DNA of 64,000 nt, taken from positions 1 through 64,000 of the forward strand of contig JAZULT010000076.1 of assembly GCA_045603225.1 (NCBI GenBank). Direction: 5' to 3'. Both the position numbers and the translations under genes were made by a program. Below, piece by piece: positions 7,714 through 17,546 of this stretch (the first letter of the stretch is position 1; each line of letters starts with the position of its first letter). Source of the stretch: RGIG9115 sp045603225 (lineage in GTDB: Bacteria; Bacillota; Clostridia; UBA1381). Below the pieces are notes generated by a model. It searched no databases, was not told the DNA's origin, and saw nothing but the letters and a program-made list of their open reading frames with translations.

Positions 7714-9969
7714 TTACTTACTGTTCTTTACTAATGTTCTATACATACCAGGTGTTATGTTCTCAGTTTTCTTAAAGACTTTTGTAAATACACTGGCATC
7801 GGTATAGCCCACTTTTAATGCAATCTCATTAATAGTTAAATTTGTATCCAGTAAAAGATTCTTTGAATAATCAACTCTTTTTCGAGTAATATACTTAAGC
7901 ACAGTGGTTTTTTTATGCCTCTTAAAATATGATGTCAAATATTGAACAGAAACATGATTACTCTCTGCAATTTGGACAAGATCTAAGCTATTTTCACCAA
8001 AATGTTCATCTATATACTGCTCTATTTTTTTCAACAGCTTAATATTGTCCAGAGAATCAATTTTGTATATGGAAGAAAGCTGCCTGAACTCATTCTTTAT
8101 ATCTTCAATGTTTTCTATCCATGTTTTTTTCTTATCATATTCAATATTCTTTATCATTGTATAATTCATCATTTTTGATGCTATGCGAATATATACACCA
8201 AGCAGATTGTAATAAATATAATCTTTTACACTGCTTGTCACATTTACAGTTTCTAAATTTGTTTTTATAATCTCATCTATAAGGCTTTCTATACCATTAT
8301 AGTCACCGTTATTTATTAAGCCTTTAACCATTTCATCAAGGTCAGACGGCCAATAACACACCGTGCCTTTTTTATTAGTTTGGTTAATCATATCATATCT
8401 TACTAATTCATTACCAAAATCAACAACTTTAAAATCAAGAGCCTGCATCGCTTCATTGAAGCATAAATTCAGATTATGTTCACCTTTATGACAGCTACTT
8501 ACAGCTATTGAAACAGTGGCATAAAACTCCAATTCAAAAACATCCTGCAAAATCCTTGTTCCTTCATATATCTTATCCAAGATGATGTCATAATCTTCAT
8601 TTTTTAAATTGAAAACAACTGCAATACAATTATTTTCAAGTTCAATCACTTCAGTCATTACTAACTTGGCAAATATATCCTCAGCGATATTTAAAACTGC
8701 ATATTTTATGAGTGGTACACCTTGAACTTCATCGTCATCATTTTTGCTATGCAATCCGAACTGGACAACCATAACCATAAAAAACTCATCTTGCCATTTA
8801 AGCAATTCAGTGTCAATATTTGAAATATTCTTAGTAAGCAAATCTCGCAATTGAGATTTCCTCTTGTGTTCCGAAAGCTCCCTTATCTGATACAAATAAT
8901 TCTTTTCATTAGTGAGCAAATTGTCAATCTTTGTGCTTATTCTTTCTATTTCGGAACTATCACCATTATTTTCACTTCCAATTTTCTTTAAAACACTTTT
9001 TATCGGGTTATATACCATATTGCTCGAAATAAGCAAAAACACAATTGTGAACAAAAGATACATAACAACAGAAATAATTCCTATCTTGGCAAAGCCATTA
9101 ACATCCTTAAAGACAATATCTTTATCAAACAAAGAAACATATACCAGGTTTGAGTTGTCAGACTCTTCATATGCCTCTATTTTTCCTGTATTTTCATTAA
9201 GTCGATTATCCTCATTCAAATACGCCATATCAAAAGTATGCTTTTTTATGCTATTATCTGTTGCAAAAATAACATTACCCAATTTGTCAATGATAATACC
9301 TTCTCTTCCTATAACACTTCTCATTTTTTCGATATGCTTTGTCATCTCATCTGCTTTCAGCATCATAAGAATATGAGCATTAGGCGTTTTTTTGTTTTCT
9401 GCATAAAGACTTCTTTTATAAATAATCACATTCTGGATTACATTCTCTGACAATGCTATGCTTTCTACAGGATAAAAATCTCTGTTTTTCGGCTGCAGTA
9501 AAAACCTATCTTTCCATTCCTCGTAGGTATAGCCTGATACCTTACATTGAATATCGAAATACATCTGCGATGTATGAACTCCCCTTGATGACACTACGAT
9601 ATCTTCGTTCTCTAAATATACACACACATCATCAATCAGCTTACTGTCTTTTTTCAAAGAATTCAAAAGATGCATATAATTGTATTTTTCTCTTTTATCT
9701 GTCATATCTCCTGAAATTATTTTTTTAGTTGTAGAATCAATTTGTATATAGTGATCTATAAAATTAACCTCATTTATGGTACGATCAACATTACTCTTCA
9801 TAAGGTTAATCATACTTTGATTATAATTTAATACAATTTCAGATGTGCTGCTTCTTATGTTAGAATAATACCATATGCCAATACAAAGTGATATTAAAAT
9901 AAATGCAACATATGAGCTGATAAGTAGAGTATAATACTTTTTTTGCTTTAGTCTTTTCTTTAAATTCAT
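7714..9969 (-). CDS. Membrane-bound AraC-family regulator with extracellular sensor
   Basis: A one-component regulator of about 751 residues. An N-terminal membrane segment (about residues 13-35, rich in I/L/S/Y) is followed by a predicted extracellular sensor of about 250 residues (Cache-like in placement), a second membrane helix at about 293-318 (IGIISVVMYLLFTIVFLLIS), a cytoplasmic linker and a C-terminal AraC double helix-turn-helix (about 650-750). The last part includes VGYTDASVFTKVFKKTENIT, the family signature. I prefer the ATG at 9969 over the one at 10038, because AGAGG lies just upstream and the membrane helix then starts near the N-terminus. This type usually controls nearby ABC sugar operons in Firmicutes. 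The repeats upstream of the ABC operon at 28957-29008 are candidate targets. Confidence 0.9.
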   Translation of the reverse strand: MNLKKRLKQKKYYTLLISSYVAFILISLCIGIWYYSNIRSSTSEIVLNYNQSMINLMKSNVDRTINEVNFIDHYIQIDSTTKKIISGDMTDKREKYNYMHLLNSLKKDSKLIDDVCVYLENEDIVVSSRGVHTSQMYFDIQCKVSGYTYEEWKDRFLLQPKNRDFYPVESIALSENVIQNVIIYKRSLYAENKKTPNAHILMMLKADEMTKHIEKMRSVIGREGIIIDKLGNVIFATDNSIKKHTFDMAYLNEDNRLNENTGKIEAYEESDNSNLVYVSLFDKDIVFKDVNGFAKIGIISVVMYLLFTIVFLLISSNMVYNPIKSVLKKIGSENNGDSSEIERISTKIDNLLTNEKNYLYQIRELSEHKRKSQLRDLLTKNISNIDTELLKWQDEFFMVMVVQFGLHSKNDDDEVQGVPLIKYAVLNIAEDIFAKLVMTEVIELENNCIAVVFNLKNEDYDIILDKIYEGTRILQDVFELEFYATVSIAVSSCHKGEHNLNLCFNEAMQALDFKVVDFGNELVRYDMINQTNKKGTVCYWPSDLDEMVKGLINNGDYNGIESLIDEIIKTNLETVNVTSSVKDYIYYNLLGVYIRIASKMMNYTMIKNIEYDKKKTWIENIEDIKNEFRQLSSIYKIDSLDNIKLLKKIEQYIDEHFGENSLDLVQIAESNHVSVQYLTSYFKRHKKTTVLKYITRKRVDYSKNLLLDTNLTINEIALKVGYTDASVFTKVFKKTENITPGMYRTLVKNSK

Positions 9970-10008
9970 TTTCTGTACCTCTTTCAAAAGAAATCTTGTA
10001 TTTATTTT

Positions 10009-10038
10009 AACATAACTTTGCAGTTTTGTATATGGCAA
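10009..10038 (-). promoter_or_regulatory. Weak candidate promoter for the membrane AraC gene
   Basis: On the minus strand, TTGCCA (10038-10033) and TATGTT (10014-10009) are separated by 18 bases, about 40 bases before the start codon at 9969. Both boxes are imperfect. It is proposed mainly because the terminator-like hairpin at 10044-10078 would otherwise cut this gene off from upstream transcription. Confidence 0.3.
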
Positions 10039-10043
10039 AATAT

Positions 10044-10078
10044 TCTTGTGAGCAGATAATCACTACCTGCTCACAAGA
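10044..10078 (-). terminator. Hairpin terminator after the ABC/SLH/glycosidase operon
   Basis: A 12-bp perfect inverted repeat (TCTTGTGAGCAG with its complement, 11-base loop) begins just after the stop codon of the 1350-residue glycosidase. On the minus strand it is followed by AATATTTT. It probably ends the operon that begins at 28877 and separates it from the AraC/GH65 genes. Confidence 0.75.
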
Positions 10079-10086
10079 GCTAATAT

Positions 10087-13000
10087 TTATTTTTTTATAC
10101 TAATAAGAGCGGGCGTATATGACGAAATAGTGATTGTATCAGAATAATTATCCATTTCAACCATATCAGTCATATTATCAACAGTTTTTCCGTTCAAGAG
10201 TATTTGTACATTTACGTCATCATCACGATATGTACAAATATTTATAATATATTTATCCTCATACTCTGTATAAAGATACTCTATATCCTTTACCGGCTCT
10301 CCTGTACTCTTGTCTATTATGGTTATAATACTGTATTTTTCTTCCTTTATTATATTTGAAATTGCGGAATAAACAGCATCTACACTATTAGCATCAAGAT
10401 CTGTACCAACCAGAGAAACCTCAACTATTTCAGTTTCTCTTAAAAGTGTGTCAACAGCATCTTTATTACGGTTTTCGCCATATTCATTCTTACCTAAAGA
10501 ATCACTGCCAATAACAAGAACTCTTCCACCTTTTTCTGCAAACTTCTTAATAGCCTCAAATGTAGCATCGGTAACACTTGGACAATGTGGGACAATCAAG
10601 GTTTTCACATCGCCGAGTTTCTCTAATTTAGATTCGGTTATAAACCTAACCTTCTGACCATTTTCTCCCGCCGCAGAATATGCAGTATAGATGGCATTCA
10701 TCCAATCATTTGTATAAGGTATACTATTGATTGAATATAACATTCCAATATTTGCTTCTGCATCCTGAATGGCTACAATTTCCTTTGAAAGTCTGTTTAA
10801 GTCAAGTGTCATCTTGCCGAGAGCTGCAACAGTATCAGGTCTTTCCTGAAGAAGTGGGTTATGAAGATAGTTACCACTTTCACTTCGTGCCTCTCTATCC
10901 CAGAACCATACAATTGAACCGCCTTTGCCATGAACTGCTCCTTGCCACATTGTAGCAATATTATACTTCAGTTCATCATAGTTATAAATCATATTTGAAC
11001 CATCTTGAATAATATGTTCTTCGGTATTATACGTTGGAGCATTCTTTACATCAGTCTGCATATCATAGAAGATATTCTGTGCTCTTATATCAAGGGTGTT
11101 CGATTTATAATACGACCATCCATCACAGCCGTTTATATCAATCGTAGGTGCAATTTCTTCCCAGTTGTTGCTGCCCGTAACTCTTCCGCCGGTGCTCACA
11201 CCTGTTGTCTGCATAACCTTTGTCTGAGTAAGAACATTTTTATCATATTCCTTTATAAGACTTGAAGCTCTTGTATTAAAATCAGGTAACACCTTATCAT
11301 TAAATACACGCCAATCATAGAATCTTGGTGTTGCTTCTGCCTCATTCGGCATTTCTATTTCTCCAAAATCTTGATACTCTGTGCCCCATTTTTTATTTAA
11401 AGCTTCAATTGTTCCGTATTTTTCCTTCATTTCTTGTTGGAAAATTGGTAAATAATACGGTGTCTTATATGTATAATAAGTAGGCTCATTCATTAAAATT
11501 ATGCTGTCGAAGGCTTCCTTACCGGCTATTCTTGGCATAATAGTTCTGTAATATTTTTCAAAATACTCAATCGATGTTGGGTGATCAGGTATGAATTTTA
11601 CATATTCAGCATTTCCGCTGGCAATTTCAGGATGATCATTATAAAATTCATTTGGAATATAATGCGGTGCTGTTGAGAATACACCTGAAAGGTTATATTT
11701 TGCCATCTCATCAAATTTTGCCGCCAAGTTGCTTACGCCTTCTTCATTTATCTCAAAATATTCACCTGATCTATTCACATTTTCGAAGCCACTGTTTTTT
11801 AGAAGATTCTTGCTGCCACCTTTTTCATTTAAGTAGCAATCATCAATCCACAATCCGTTTGTTTTATCCTCATTAAATATCATAAATGAAATTGATGTCT
11901 CATCAGGCCCGGTTGTGAATTCATTCTTAACCTCTTTCCAATCATATGTTCCACTAAGCCACTGTCGTCTTCCCATTGACATACTCTTATCTGTAGTAAA
12001 CCATGCAAAGCCTGAATCATTTGACTTTGCCCACAGACCATATTCATATGTTGTGTTTGGCTTTACACTAATATTTTGATACAAATACCAATAATGGTTT
12101 GATTCATGTGCTCCATCTGCAGTAATTTTTAATGCATACTTTCCTGCGTGCTTTTCCGAAGAATCTGCTACATCGGTAGACATATAATTATTTCTTGAAG
12201 CAAATGTCCAGTCTCGTACTGAGCGTGCTTTTTTCATAAAGTTCCATCCGCCAAATTCCGGTTGGATAGCATTAAATCCAAACTTAGGAAGAATCTGGAT
12301 ATCCTCTAATGACGGAGCCCAGTGTCCTGTTCCAACAAAGAACACAGGACGTTTTTCCTGTTTTCCTTCAATATCGACAGTTGCTTCAAAATGCTTATCT
12401 ACAATCTCTATATCAGAGGTTACATATGTTGGAGCTGCAATCGGAGTATCGATACCATCAAGATATGCTTTAAGCTGCTTTTTAAGATACTCGTAAATTT
12501 CGGTAAGCACTTTGTCCTGATGATGTATTCTCACAAAATCATCTTTTTCAAGTGCAAGCTCCATATAACTCACAAAATGCCCTAAAATGTTATAGTAGAT
12601 TTCCTCATAATCTAAAGGCAATCCCTTACTTTTACAGTCATTCATTAATGGAGTAATATCTTTATAGTTTTCCTTGTGCTTCAAAATTATGTTTTCCGTT
12701 AATTCAGCATTTGCAAAAACTGTTGTATGAATTTCAAAGTTCTTTTCGGTTTTACCATCTGAAACCTTTAAATCTACAAGCTCATCACCCATATCATTGT
12801 ACAAAATTTCAAACTTATGCTTATAGCTCAAATTTGCAGGTACTGAAATGGTTTCATCAATTTTTGCCTTTTTAGACTTTATGCTGATTTGCATTTCTTT
12901 ATCTGAAGAGTTAAACAAGTCAAGATAATATTCAGCCCTCTGACCCGCATAACATTCCTTAGAGCCGGAAAGCCAAGCATCAAAATCTGTTTCATTGTTA

Positions 13001-14139
13001 ATCACGAGCATAAGAGGATACGGCCCGCTTCCCTTATAAGAAGCGATACCCTCAGAAACCATTGCACAGCCCTTTCTTCCATTGCCATCATTATCATTGT
13101 CATTAATTATACAACAAAACAGTGCTGCCTCTTGCTTTCCATCCTTAAAGAAATCATCCCATGGGATGGAAATTTCATAGATTGAAGATGTTCCGTTTCT
13201 TTCAAAAGCACCTTTTATCCTGTCTGAACCACTGACAAACTGCTCGCCTGTTTCAATGTCATAGGAATATGCATATGCTTTACCAAAAGTATCATTTACT
13301 CCACATAGCGTAAACTGAAGTCCGTCACCGTTCCAATAAGAACCGTTCATAACCGGATAATGAGTTTCATCCTCTGCCTCAATTGCAAAGTAGAAGTTTT
13401 TATCATCATAAGCATATCTTATTTTAGCTTCAACAGTAAGAGGCTCAGCATAGATTTTTCTTTGATCGATTTCAATTACCTCTGTATTATCCCAATCTGA
13501 AAGATTACCGTCTATTGAAATATTCTTATTGTATACAGGTATAAGCTTTCTTCCGTCTGCCATCTCCTGCGTACTTACCTCTTTTGCAACAGTTTCCTCA
13601 AAGTCGGGATTTTTTATAAGATTTGTCTTAGTATCATCACCAATCTCATAAAAGTATAAATCATCAATCCACACAGCATCAGTTTTTGTATCCAGAATAA
13701 TTCTAAGATATGCTGTTCCATCCTCAGCAGTATGGATATACCTGAATTCTAAATCTCTCCATTCTGAAGTTCCTCCTGCCGGAACAAGGCTTGCTCTTGG
13801 AGTAATCCAGTTCATCTGATGAGTCACATTGACTGCGTTCTTGGTTTTTACCTTAAACCCATAACTGTACCTTTTTCCTTGCTTTACCGCAACAGGATAA
13901 GATGCACGCAGAAATGTTGTATCGCTCGTCTTCGTCGTATTATTGTAAAGCTTCATTGAGTTTTTACCGCTTGCTTTTGCCGTGGAATCAACATATGCTC
14001 CTCCATCTATTCCACCGCTTATTTCAACTGTCCAACCCGGAACAGAAGTCGTATCATTTGCTGCGAATGATGGAACACACTCTAAAAGCAACATGACTGC
14101 AACAAAAACCGCTGCTGTCCTTTTAAATATTCTCACCAC
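10087..14139 (-). CDS. Secreted GH42-like glycosidase, multidomain (1350 aa)
   Basis: A secreted retaining glycosidase of clan GH-A, closest in layout to GH42 beta-galactosidases. Domains in order: signal peptide (1-26), binding module (about 35-165), CBM9-like module (about 200-385), helical domain with CKSKGLPLDYE (about 478-560), then the (beta/alpha)8 barrel starting at FFVGTGHW (about 601). A second binding module is inserted at about 639-783. The barrel then resumes with acid/base Glu885 (MNEP) and nucleophile Glu1040 (NTEEH). A Rossmann-like, trimerisation-type domain (about 1130-1230) and a small beta domain end the protein. The start is GTG; two tandem GTG codons follow AAGGAGG and the second (14136) is better spaced. 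It is the last gene of its operon, 27 bases after a paralogue. The substrate is unknown. Confidence 0.85.
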   Translation of the reverse strand: MVRIFKRTAAVFVAVMLLLECVPSFAANDTTSVPGWTVEISGGIDGGAYVDSTAKASGKNSMKLYNNTTKTSDTTFLRASYPVAVKQGKRYSYGFKVKTKNAVNVTHQMNWITPRASLVPAGGTSEWRDLEFRYIHTAEDGTAYLRIILDTKTDAVWIDDLYFYEIGDDTKTNLIKNPDFEETVAKEVSTQEMADGRKLIPVYNKNISIDGNLSDWDNTEVIEIDQRKIYAEPLTVEAKIRYAYDDKNFYFAIEAEDETHYPVMNGSYWNGDGLQFTLCGVNDTFGKAYAYSYDIETGEQFVSGSDRIKGAFERNGTSSIYEISIPWDDFFKDGKQEAALFCCIINDNDNDGNGRKGCAMVSEGIASYKGSGPYPLMLVINNETDFDAWLSGSKECYAGQRAEYYLDLFNSSDKEMQISIKSKKAKIDETISVPANLSYKHKFEILYNDMGDELVDLKVSDGKTEKNFEIHTTVFANAELTENIILKHKENYKDITPLMNDCKSKGLPLDYEEIYYNILGHFVSYMELALEKDDFVRIHHQDKVLTEIYEYLKKQLKAYLDGIDTPIAAPTYVTSDIEIVDKHFEATVDIEGKQEKRPVFFVGTGHWAPSLEDIQILPKFGFNAIQPEFGGWNFMKKARSVRDWTFASRNNYMSTDVADSSEKHAGKYALKITADGAHESNHYWYLYQNISVKPNTTYEYGLWAKSNDSGFAWFTTDKSMSMGRRQWLSGTYDWKEVKNEFTTGPDETSISFMIFNEDKTNGLWIDDCYLNEKGGSKNLLKNSGFENVNRSGEYFEINEEGVSNLAAKFDEMAKYNLSGVFSTAPHYIPNEFYNDHPEIASGNAEYVKFIPDHPTSIEYFEKYYRTIMPRIAGKEAFDSIILMNEPTYYTYKTPYYLPIFQQEMKEKYGTIEALNKKWGTEYQDFGEIEMPNEAEATPRFYDWRVFNDKVLPDFNTRASSLIKEYDKNVLTQTKVMQTTGVSTGGRVTGSNNWEEIAPTIDINGCDGWSYYKSNTLDIRAQNIFYDMQTDVKNAPTYNTEEHIIQDGSNMIYNYDELKYNIATMWQGAVHGKGGSIVWFWDREARSESGNYLHNPLLQERPDTVAALGKMTLDLNRLSKEIVAIQDAEANIGMLYSINSIPYTNDWMNAIYTAYSAAGENGQKVRFITESKLEKLGDVKTLIVPHCPSVTDATFEAIKKFAEKGGRVLVIGSDSLGKNEYGENRNKDAVDTLLRETEIVEVSLVGTDLDANSVDAVYSAISNIIKEEKYSIITIIDKSTGEPVKDIEYLYTEYEDKYIINICTYRDDDVNVQILLNGKTVDNMTDMVEMDNYSDTITISSYTPALISIKK

Positions 14140-14166
14140 TTTACCTCCTTATCACTATAATATCAA

Positions 14167-17100
14167 TTATTTTGAAAGAATCCCTGCAGCCATAAATGGT
14201 TTAATAGTGCTCCAACCATCAAATAAAAACGCTTTAACGGTACATTTTGATAGGTCTATTCCGGCATCTATATTAACAGAAATTTCAGATGTTATATTTC
14301 CATCTGTATCCGCACATGCCTCGGCCGGAGAATAAAACACCTGCTTCAGCTGACTATCTTCATAAACCGCAACTATCTGCACAAATGCTTCACTTGGATT
14401 TGCACCAAAATACGTCGCTTCTACTGACATGTTTCTTGTTGTCAATTCCGAAGTTTCTTCTTTTTCTCCATTTTCATCAACATTATAGAATTTAAAACCA
14501 TTTATGTTTTCTATTTTCAGGAGCTTTGGTTCATTTGGAGAAATAGTAAAGCATTCACCAACAGCTTCTCCTGAAATCAAATCATATGCATTTGCAACAT
14601 CGAATCCGTTATTATCAGAAATATTGATTGTTGTGTCCGAATCTCCGTAATTACAGATATTAACAATCAAAGCATCCTCATAATCTGCGAAAAGCCACTC
14701 TGTGTTATTATTATCAGCTGTTAACATAATAGGACGATTCAATTTTGAAAGCTCTGTTTTTATTTTATTTACAACCGCAGACCCTATATCATAAGTGTAC
14801 ATGTCGCTACCAAGGTAGAATGATTCTGACTCACTTCTGCTTATCACACTATGTAAAAGCTCAGTATCATGAGCATTCCCATTTTCATCCATCCATGATG
14901 CATTGTTTGCATTTAAAAGAAGAACCTTGCCCCCATCATCAATATGCTTTTTGATTTCTGAAAGAGTTTTCGCTTTCATATAGTTGCTACAAGGAACAAT
15001 CAATAGCTCTATATTCTTCTCATTAAGTGTTGTAGGGGTTGTTTCGTTAACAAAGAATACCTTTTCACCGCTAAACATTGCCTGCTGATATGCTATATAT
15101 GAAGCATTGAGTGCATAAGGATTTTTTACAAGCGAAGAATCTGAATACAGAATCGCAACTCTTGCAGCCTTATTGTTTATAGCAGAAACCTCTTCGCTCA
15201 AACGGTTTAAATCAAGTGATATTTCACCGATTTTTGCAAGGTAATCAGCACGTCTGGTAAGATTAGCATTATAATAACCGGTACCCATTTTAGTTCTATC
15301 ACTGTTATCATAAATCCAAAGCGTTGTTGCTCCTCTTCCATGCACCGCTCCTTGCCAGATATCTGCCATGTTATACTTAAACTCAGCATCACTTCTTGAA
15401 AGAGTTGAAGAATCCTTTAAAATATGATCTTCGGTATTGATTACAGGAGCTTCCTTAACAGATGTCAGGTAGTCATACCACATTGTTTTACCCATCAAGG
15501 TATCCTTTTCATCACCGTAATATGCCCATGCATCACAACCATTTAAGTCTAAAAACTTTGAGAGTTCCTCATTATTAACGCCAAGCTGAATCCTATTGCC
15601 ACTTGTACCAATAGCATTCATGGATGCCATTCCTTTAGTATGTAATAGTACATCAGGAGCAAGAATTTGAAGCTTATCATAAATTGCCTTGTGATAATCA
15701 GTGACTATAGACTCATTAAATAATCTGTAATCATTAAAATGGGCAAGCTTATCTCTATCAGAGCTTCTTCTGCCTGTATCACTCGGCATACTTACAGCAC
15801 CGAAACTTCCGTAATTCGTACCGTAAGCACTGTTCATTGCCGAAACAGTTTCATACTTTTCGCTAAGCATCGTATGATACTTATCAAGATAATAATCCGG
15901 ATACTTGTTTACCTCAAATTGCGGTTCATTTGATAATGCTATACTGTGAAGTGCCTTACTGTCCTTAACCAAAGGAATAAGCTCCTCTAAGAATTTATCA
16001 ATTACCTTTTTTACTTCCGGATGCGTTGGATTAAACGGCATAAATGTTGGGAACTTCGTTACATCACCATTTGCAATGGTAGCATCATAAGTATACATAT
16101 ATTCAGGGAAATAATGCATTGCAGTTAAAAGTACAACACTGACACCGCTTTCTTCTGCACATTCAAACACTGTTTTAATAGTATTTGCTGTATCAGTATT
16201 TACAGTAAACATTTCTGTATTTATATCAGAAAAGTCTGCATTCTTTAACAGGTTATTTCCTTGCGGATCCTTTAAATAAGCATTATCGAAGAATAAATCC
16301 TGTGAATTATTATGTAAAACAACTGAGAATGTCAGTTCGGTTTCATCCACACCTGTTGTATATGTTGATGAACCTGTCTTCCAATTTACAATTTCGTTAT
16401 CATTATTTGCATCATAAATCCATTTTATTGAGCTTCCTGCTTGGACTCTCAGCGAGCTTGCTGATGCACATTTGAAGCTTACACCAAAGCTGTATGTGGT
16501 ATTCGGCTGGACTGCAACTGTCTGCGATAGCCATATTTGTCCTGAGCCGCTTGTGGAAGGATATTTCACACTTCCACCATTTTCAGAGCTATGCTCAACA
16601 AGATAGGTAATCTTGTTTGAATGAACTTCTTTAAGCTCCCAATCTTTAACAGGGGCTGCTTTTTTCAGCAAATTCTTAGGTCCTATTTCATAGTGATATA
16701 GATTAACACCTAAATCAGAATACATTTCCAAATCAGAATGACCCCAATGTCCGTAGCCGACATAAAATACATTCTTTTTATTTGTATTGCTGTAAAAGCT
16801 TTTTCCGTTAATATCAGTAATTTCAGGCATAGTCCTTATGACAGCCTTAGGAGTTTTTGTACCGTCACGGTAGCTTTGAAGTGCTGTTTTTGCTTCATCT
16901 ATAAGAGTATATGCAAGGTTCAAATTGTAGTCATAGCTTTCTGTTTCGCCATTTTCGGTAAATGTCGGAAGCATAGCTAAAACTTTTTTTGCTACTCCAT
17001 ACTTTACTCTTTCATAATCTGTAGAAATCCCATTGCTTTCACATTCAGCAATAAGGTCTTCTACCTCTGCTATTTTTGCAGCAAGCACTACTTCTTCGCC

Positions 17101-17520
17101 AACTATAGTTATTTCTATCTTGGCTTTTTCAGTCTGCTTTTCTGCCTTCATTTCAAGAACAAATTTTTGAGATATATCTTGTTCTTTTATTCCAAATTTA
17201 ATTGAAAACACAGAGTCTGACTGGATTTTAGTCTCTCCGATTTTCACAAGATTGGCTTTAGTTGCCTTATTAGTTCCGTCATCTTTGTAGACAGTATATG
17301 CGATTGTTTTACCTTCTGGAAATGTACTTGTACCGGAAACTTCAACCGTATTTTGCGAAAATGTTATACTTTCTGTTACTATTCCTCCTCCGTCGCTTAC
17401 GACGGCATTGACATTCTCGTCAATAGCCGCCGCATTACAAACGGTAAAGGACATATTCAGAAAACATACAAGTACAATAACAAAGGATAATAATTTTTGT
17501 TTTATCTCATAGCTTTTCAT
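14167..17520 (-). CDS. Secreted GH42-like glycosidase (1117 aa)
   Basis: A paralogue of the neighbouring 1350-residue enzyme but without the two N-terminal binding modules. Signal peptide, a short beta domain (about 45-140), helical domain with CESNGISTDYE (about 145-215), barrel start FYVGYGHWG (about 253) and an inserted binding module (about 292-424) come first. They are followed by acid/base Glu532 (SNEPQFE), nucleophile Glu697 (NTEDH), the WQGAVHGRG strand, and a Rossmann-like domain near 787-880. The C-terminal 100 residues form the domain shared by several secreted proteins here, ending in VKAFLFDGWSTIKPF. No SLH domain is present, so it is either released or held on the surface by other contacts. 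It is co-transcribed with the binding-module proteins upstream. Confidence 0.85.
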   Translation of the reverse strand: MKSYEIKQKLLSFVIVLVCFLNMSFTVCNAAAIDENVNAVVSDGGGIVTESITFSQNTVEVSGTSTFPEGKTIAYTVYKDDGTNKATKANLVKIGETKIQSDSVFSIKFGIKEQDISQKFVLEMKAEKQTEKAKIEITIVGEEVVLAAKIAEVEDLIAECESNGISTDYERVKYGVAKKVLAMLPTFTENGETESYDYNLNLAYTLIDEAKTALQSYRDGTKTPKAVIRTMPEITDINGKSFYSNTNKKNVFYVGYGHWGHSDLEMYSDLGVNLYHYEIGPKNLLKKAAPVKDWELKEVHSNKITYLVEHSSENGGSVKYPSTSGSGQIWLSQTVAVQPNTTYSFGVSFKCASASSLRVQAGSSIKWIYDANNDNEIVNWKTGSSTYTTGVDETELTFSVVLHNNSQDLFFDNAYLKDPQGNNLLKNADFSDINTEMFTVNTDTANTIKTVFECAEESGVSVVLLTAMHYFPEYMYTYDATIANGDVTKFPTFMPFNPTHPEVKKVIDKFLEELIPLVKDSKALHSIALSNEPQFEVNKYPDYYLDKYHTMLSEKYETVSAMNSAYGTNYGSFGAVSMPSDTGRRSSDRDKLAHFNDYRLFNESIVTDYHKAIYDKLQILAPDVLLHTKGMASMNAIGTSGNRIQLGVNNEELSKFLDLNGCDAWAYYGDEKDTLMGKTMWYDYLTSVKEAPVINTEDHILKDSSTLSRSDAEFKYNMADIWQGAVHGRGATTLWIYDNSDRTKMGTGYYNANLTRRADYLAKIGEISLDLNRLSEEVSAINNKAARVAILYSDSSLVKNPYALNASYIAYQQAMFSGEKVFFVNETTPTTLNEKNIELLIVPCSNYMKAKTLSEIKKHIDDGGKVLLLNANNASWMDENGNAHDTELLHSVISRSESESFYLGSDMYTYDIGSAVVNKIKTELSKLNRPIMLTADNNNTEWLFADYEDALIVNICNYGDSDTTINISDNNGFDVANAYDLISGEAVGECFTISPNEPKLLKIENINGFKFYNVDENGEKEETSELTTRNMSVEATYFGANPSEAFVQIVAVYEDSQLKQVFYSPAEACADTDGNITSEISVNIDAGIDLSKCTVKAFLFDGWSTIKPFMAAGILSK

Positions 17521-17546
17521 AAATATTCCTTTTTTCTATACTATAA

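Noticed and set aside
8912..9376. Plus-strand open frame of 154 codons inside the AraC gene
   Set aside because: It lies entirely antisense to a well-supported gene, has no ribosome site or domain, and has the composition expected of a shadow frame.
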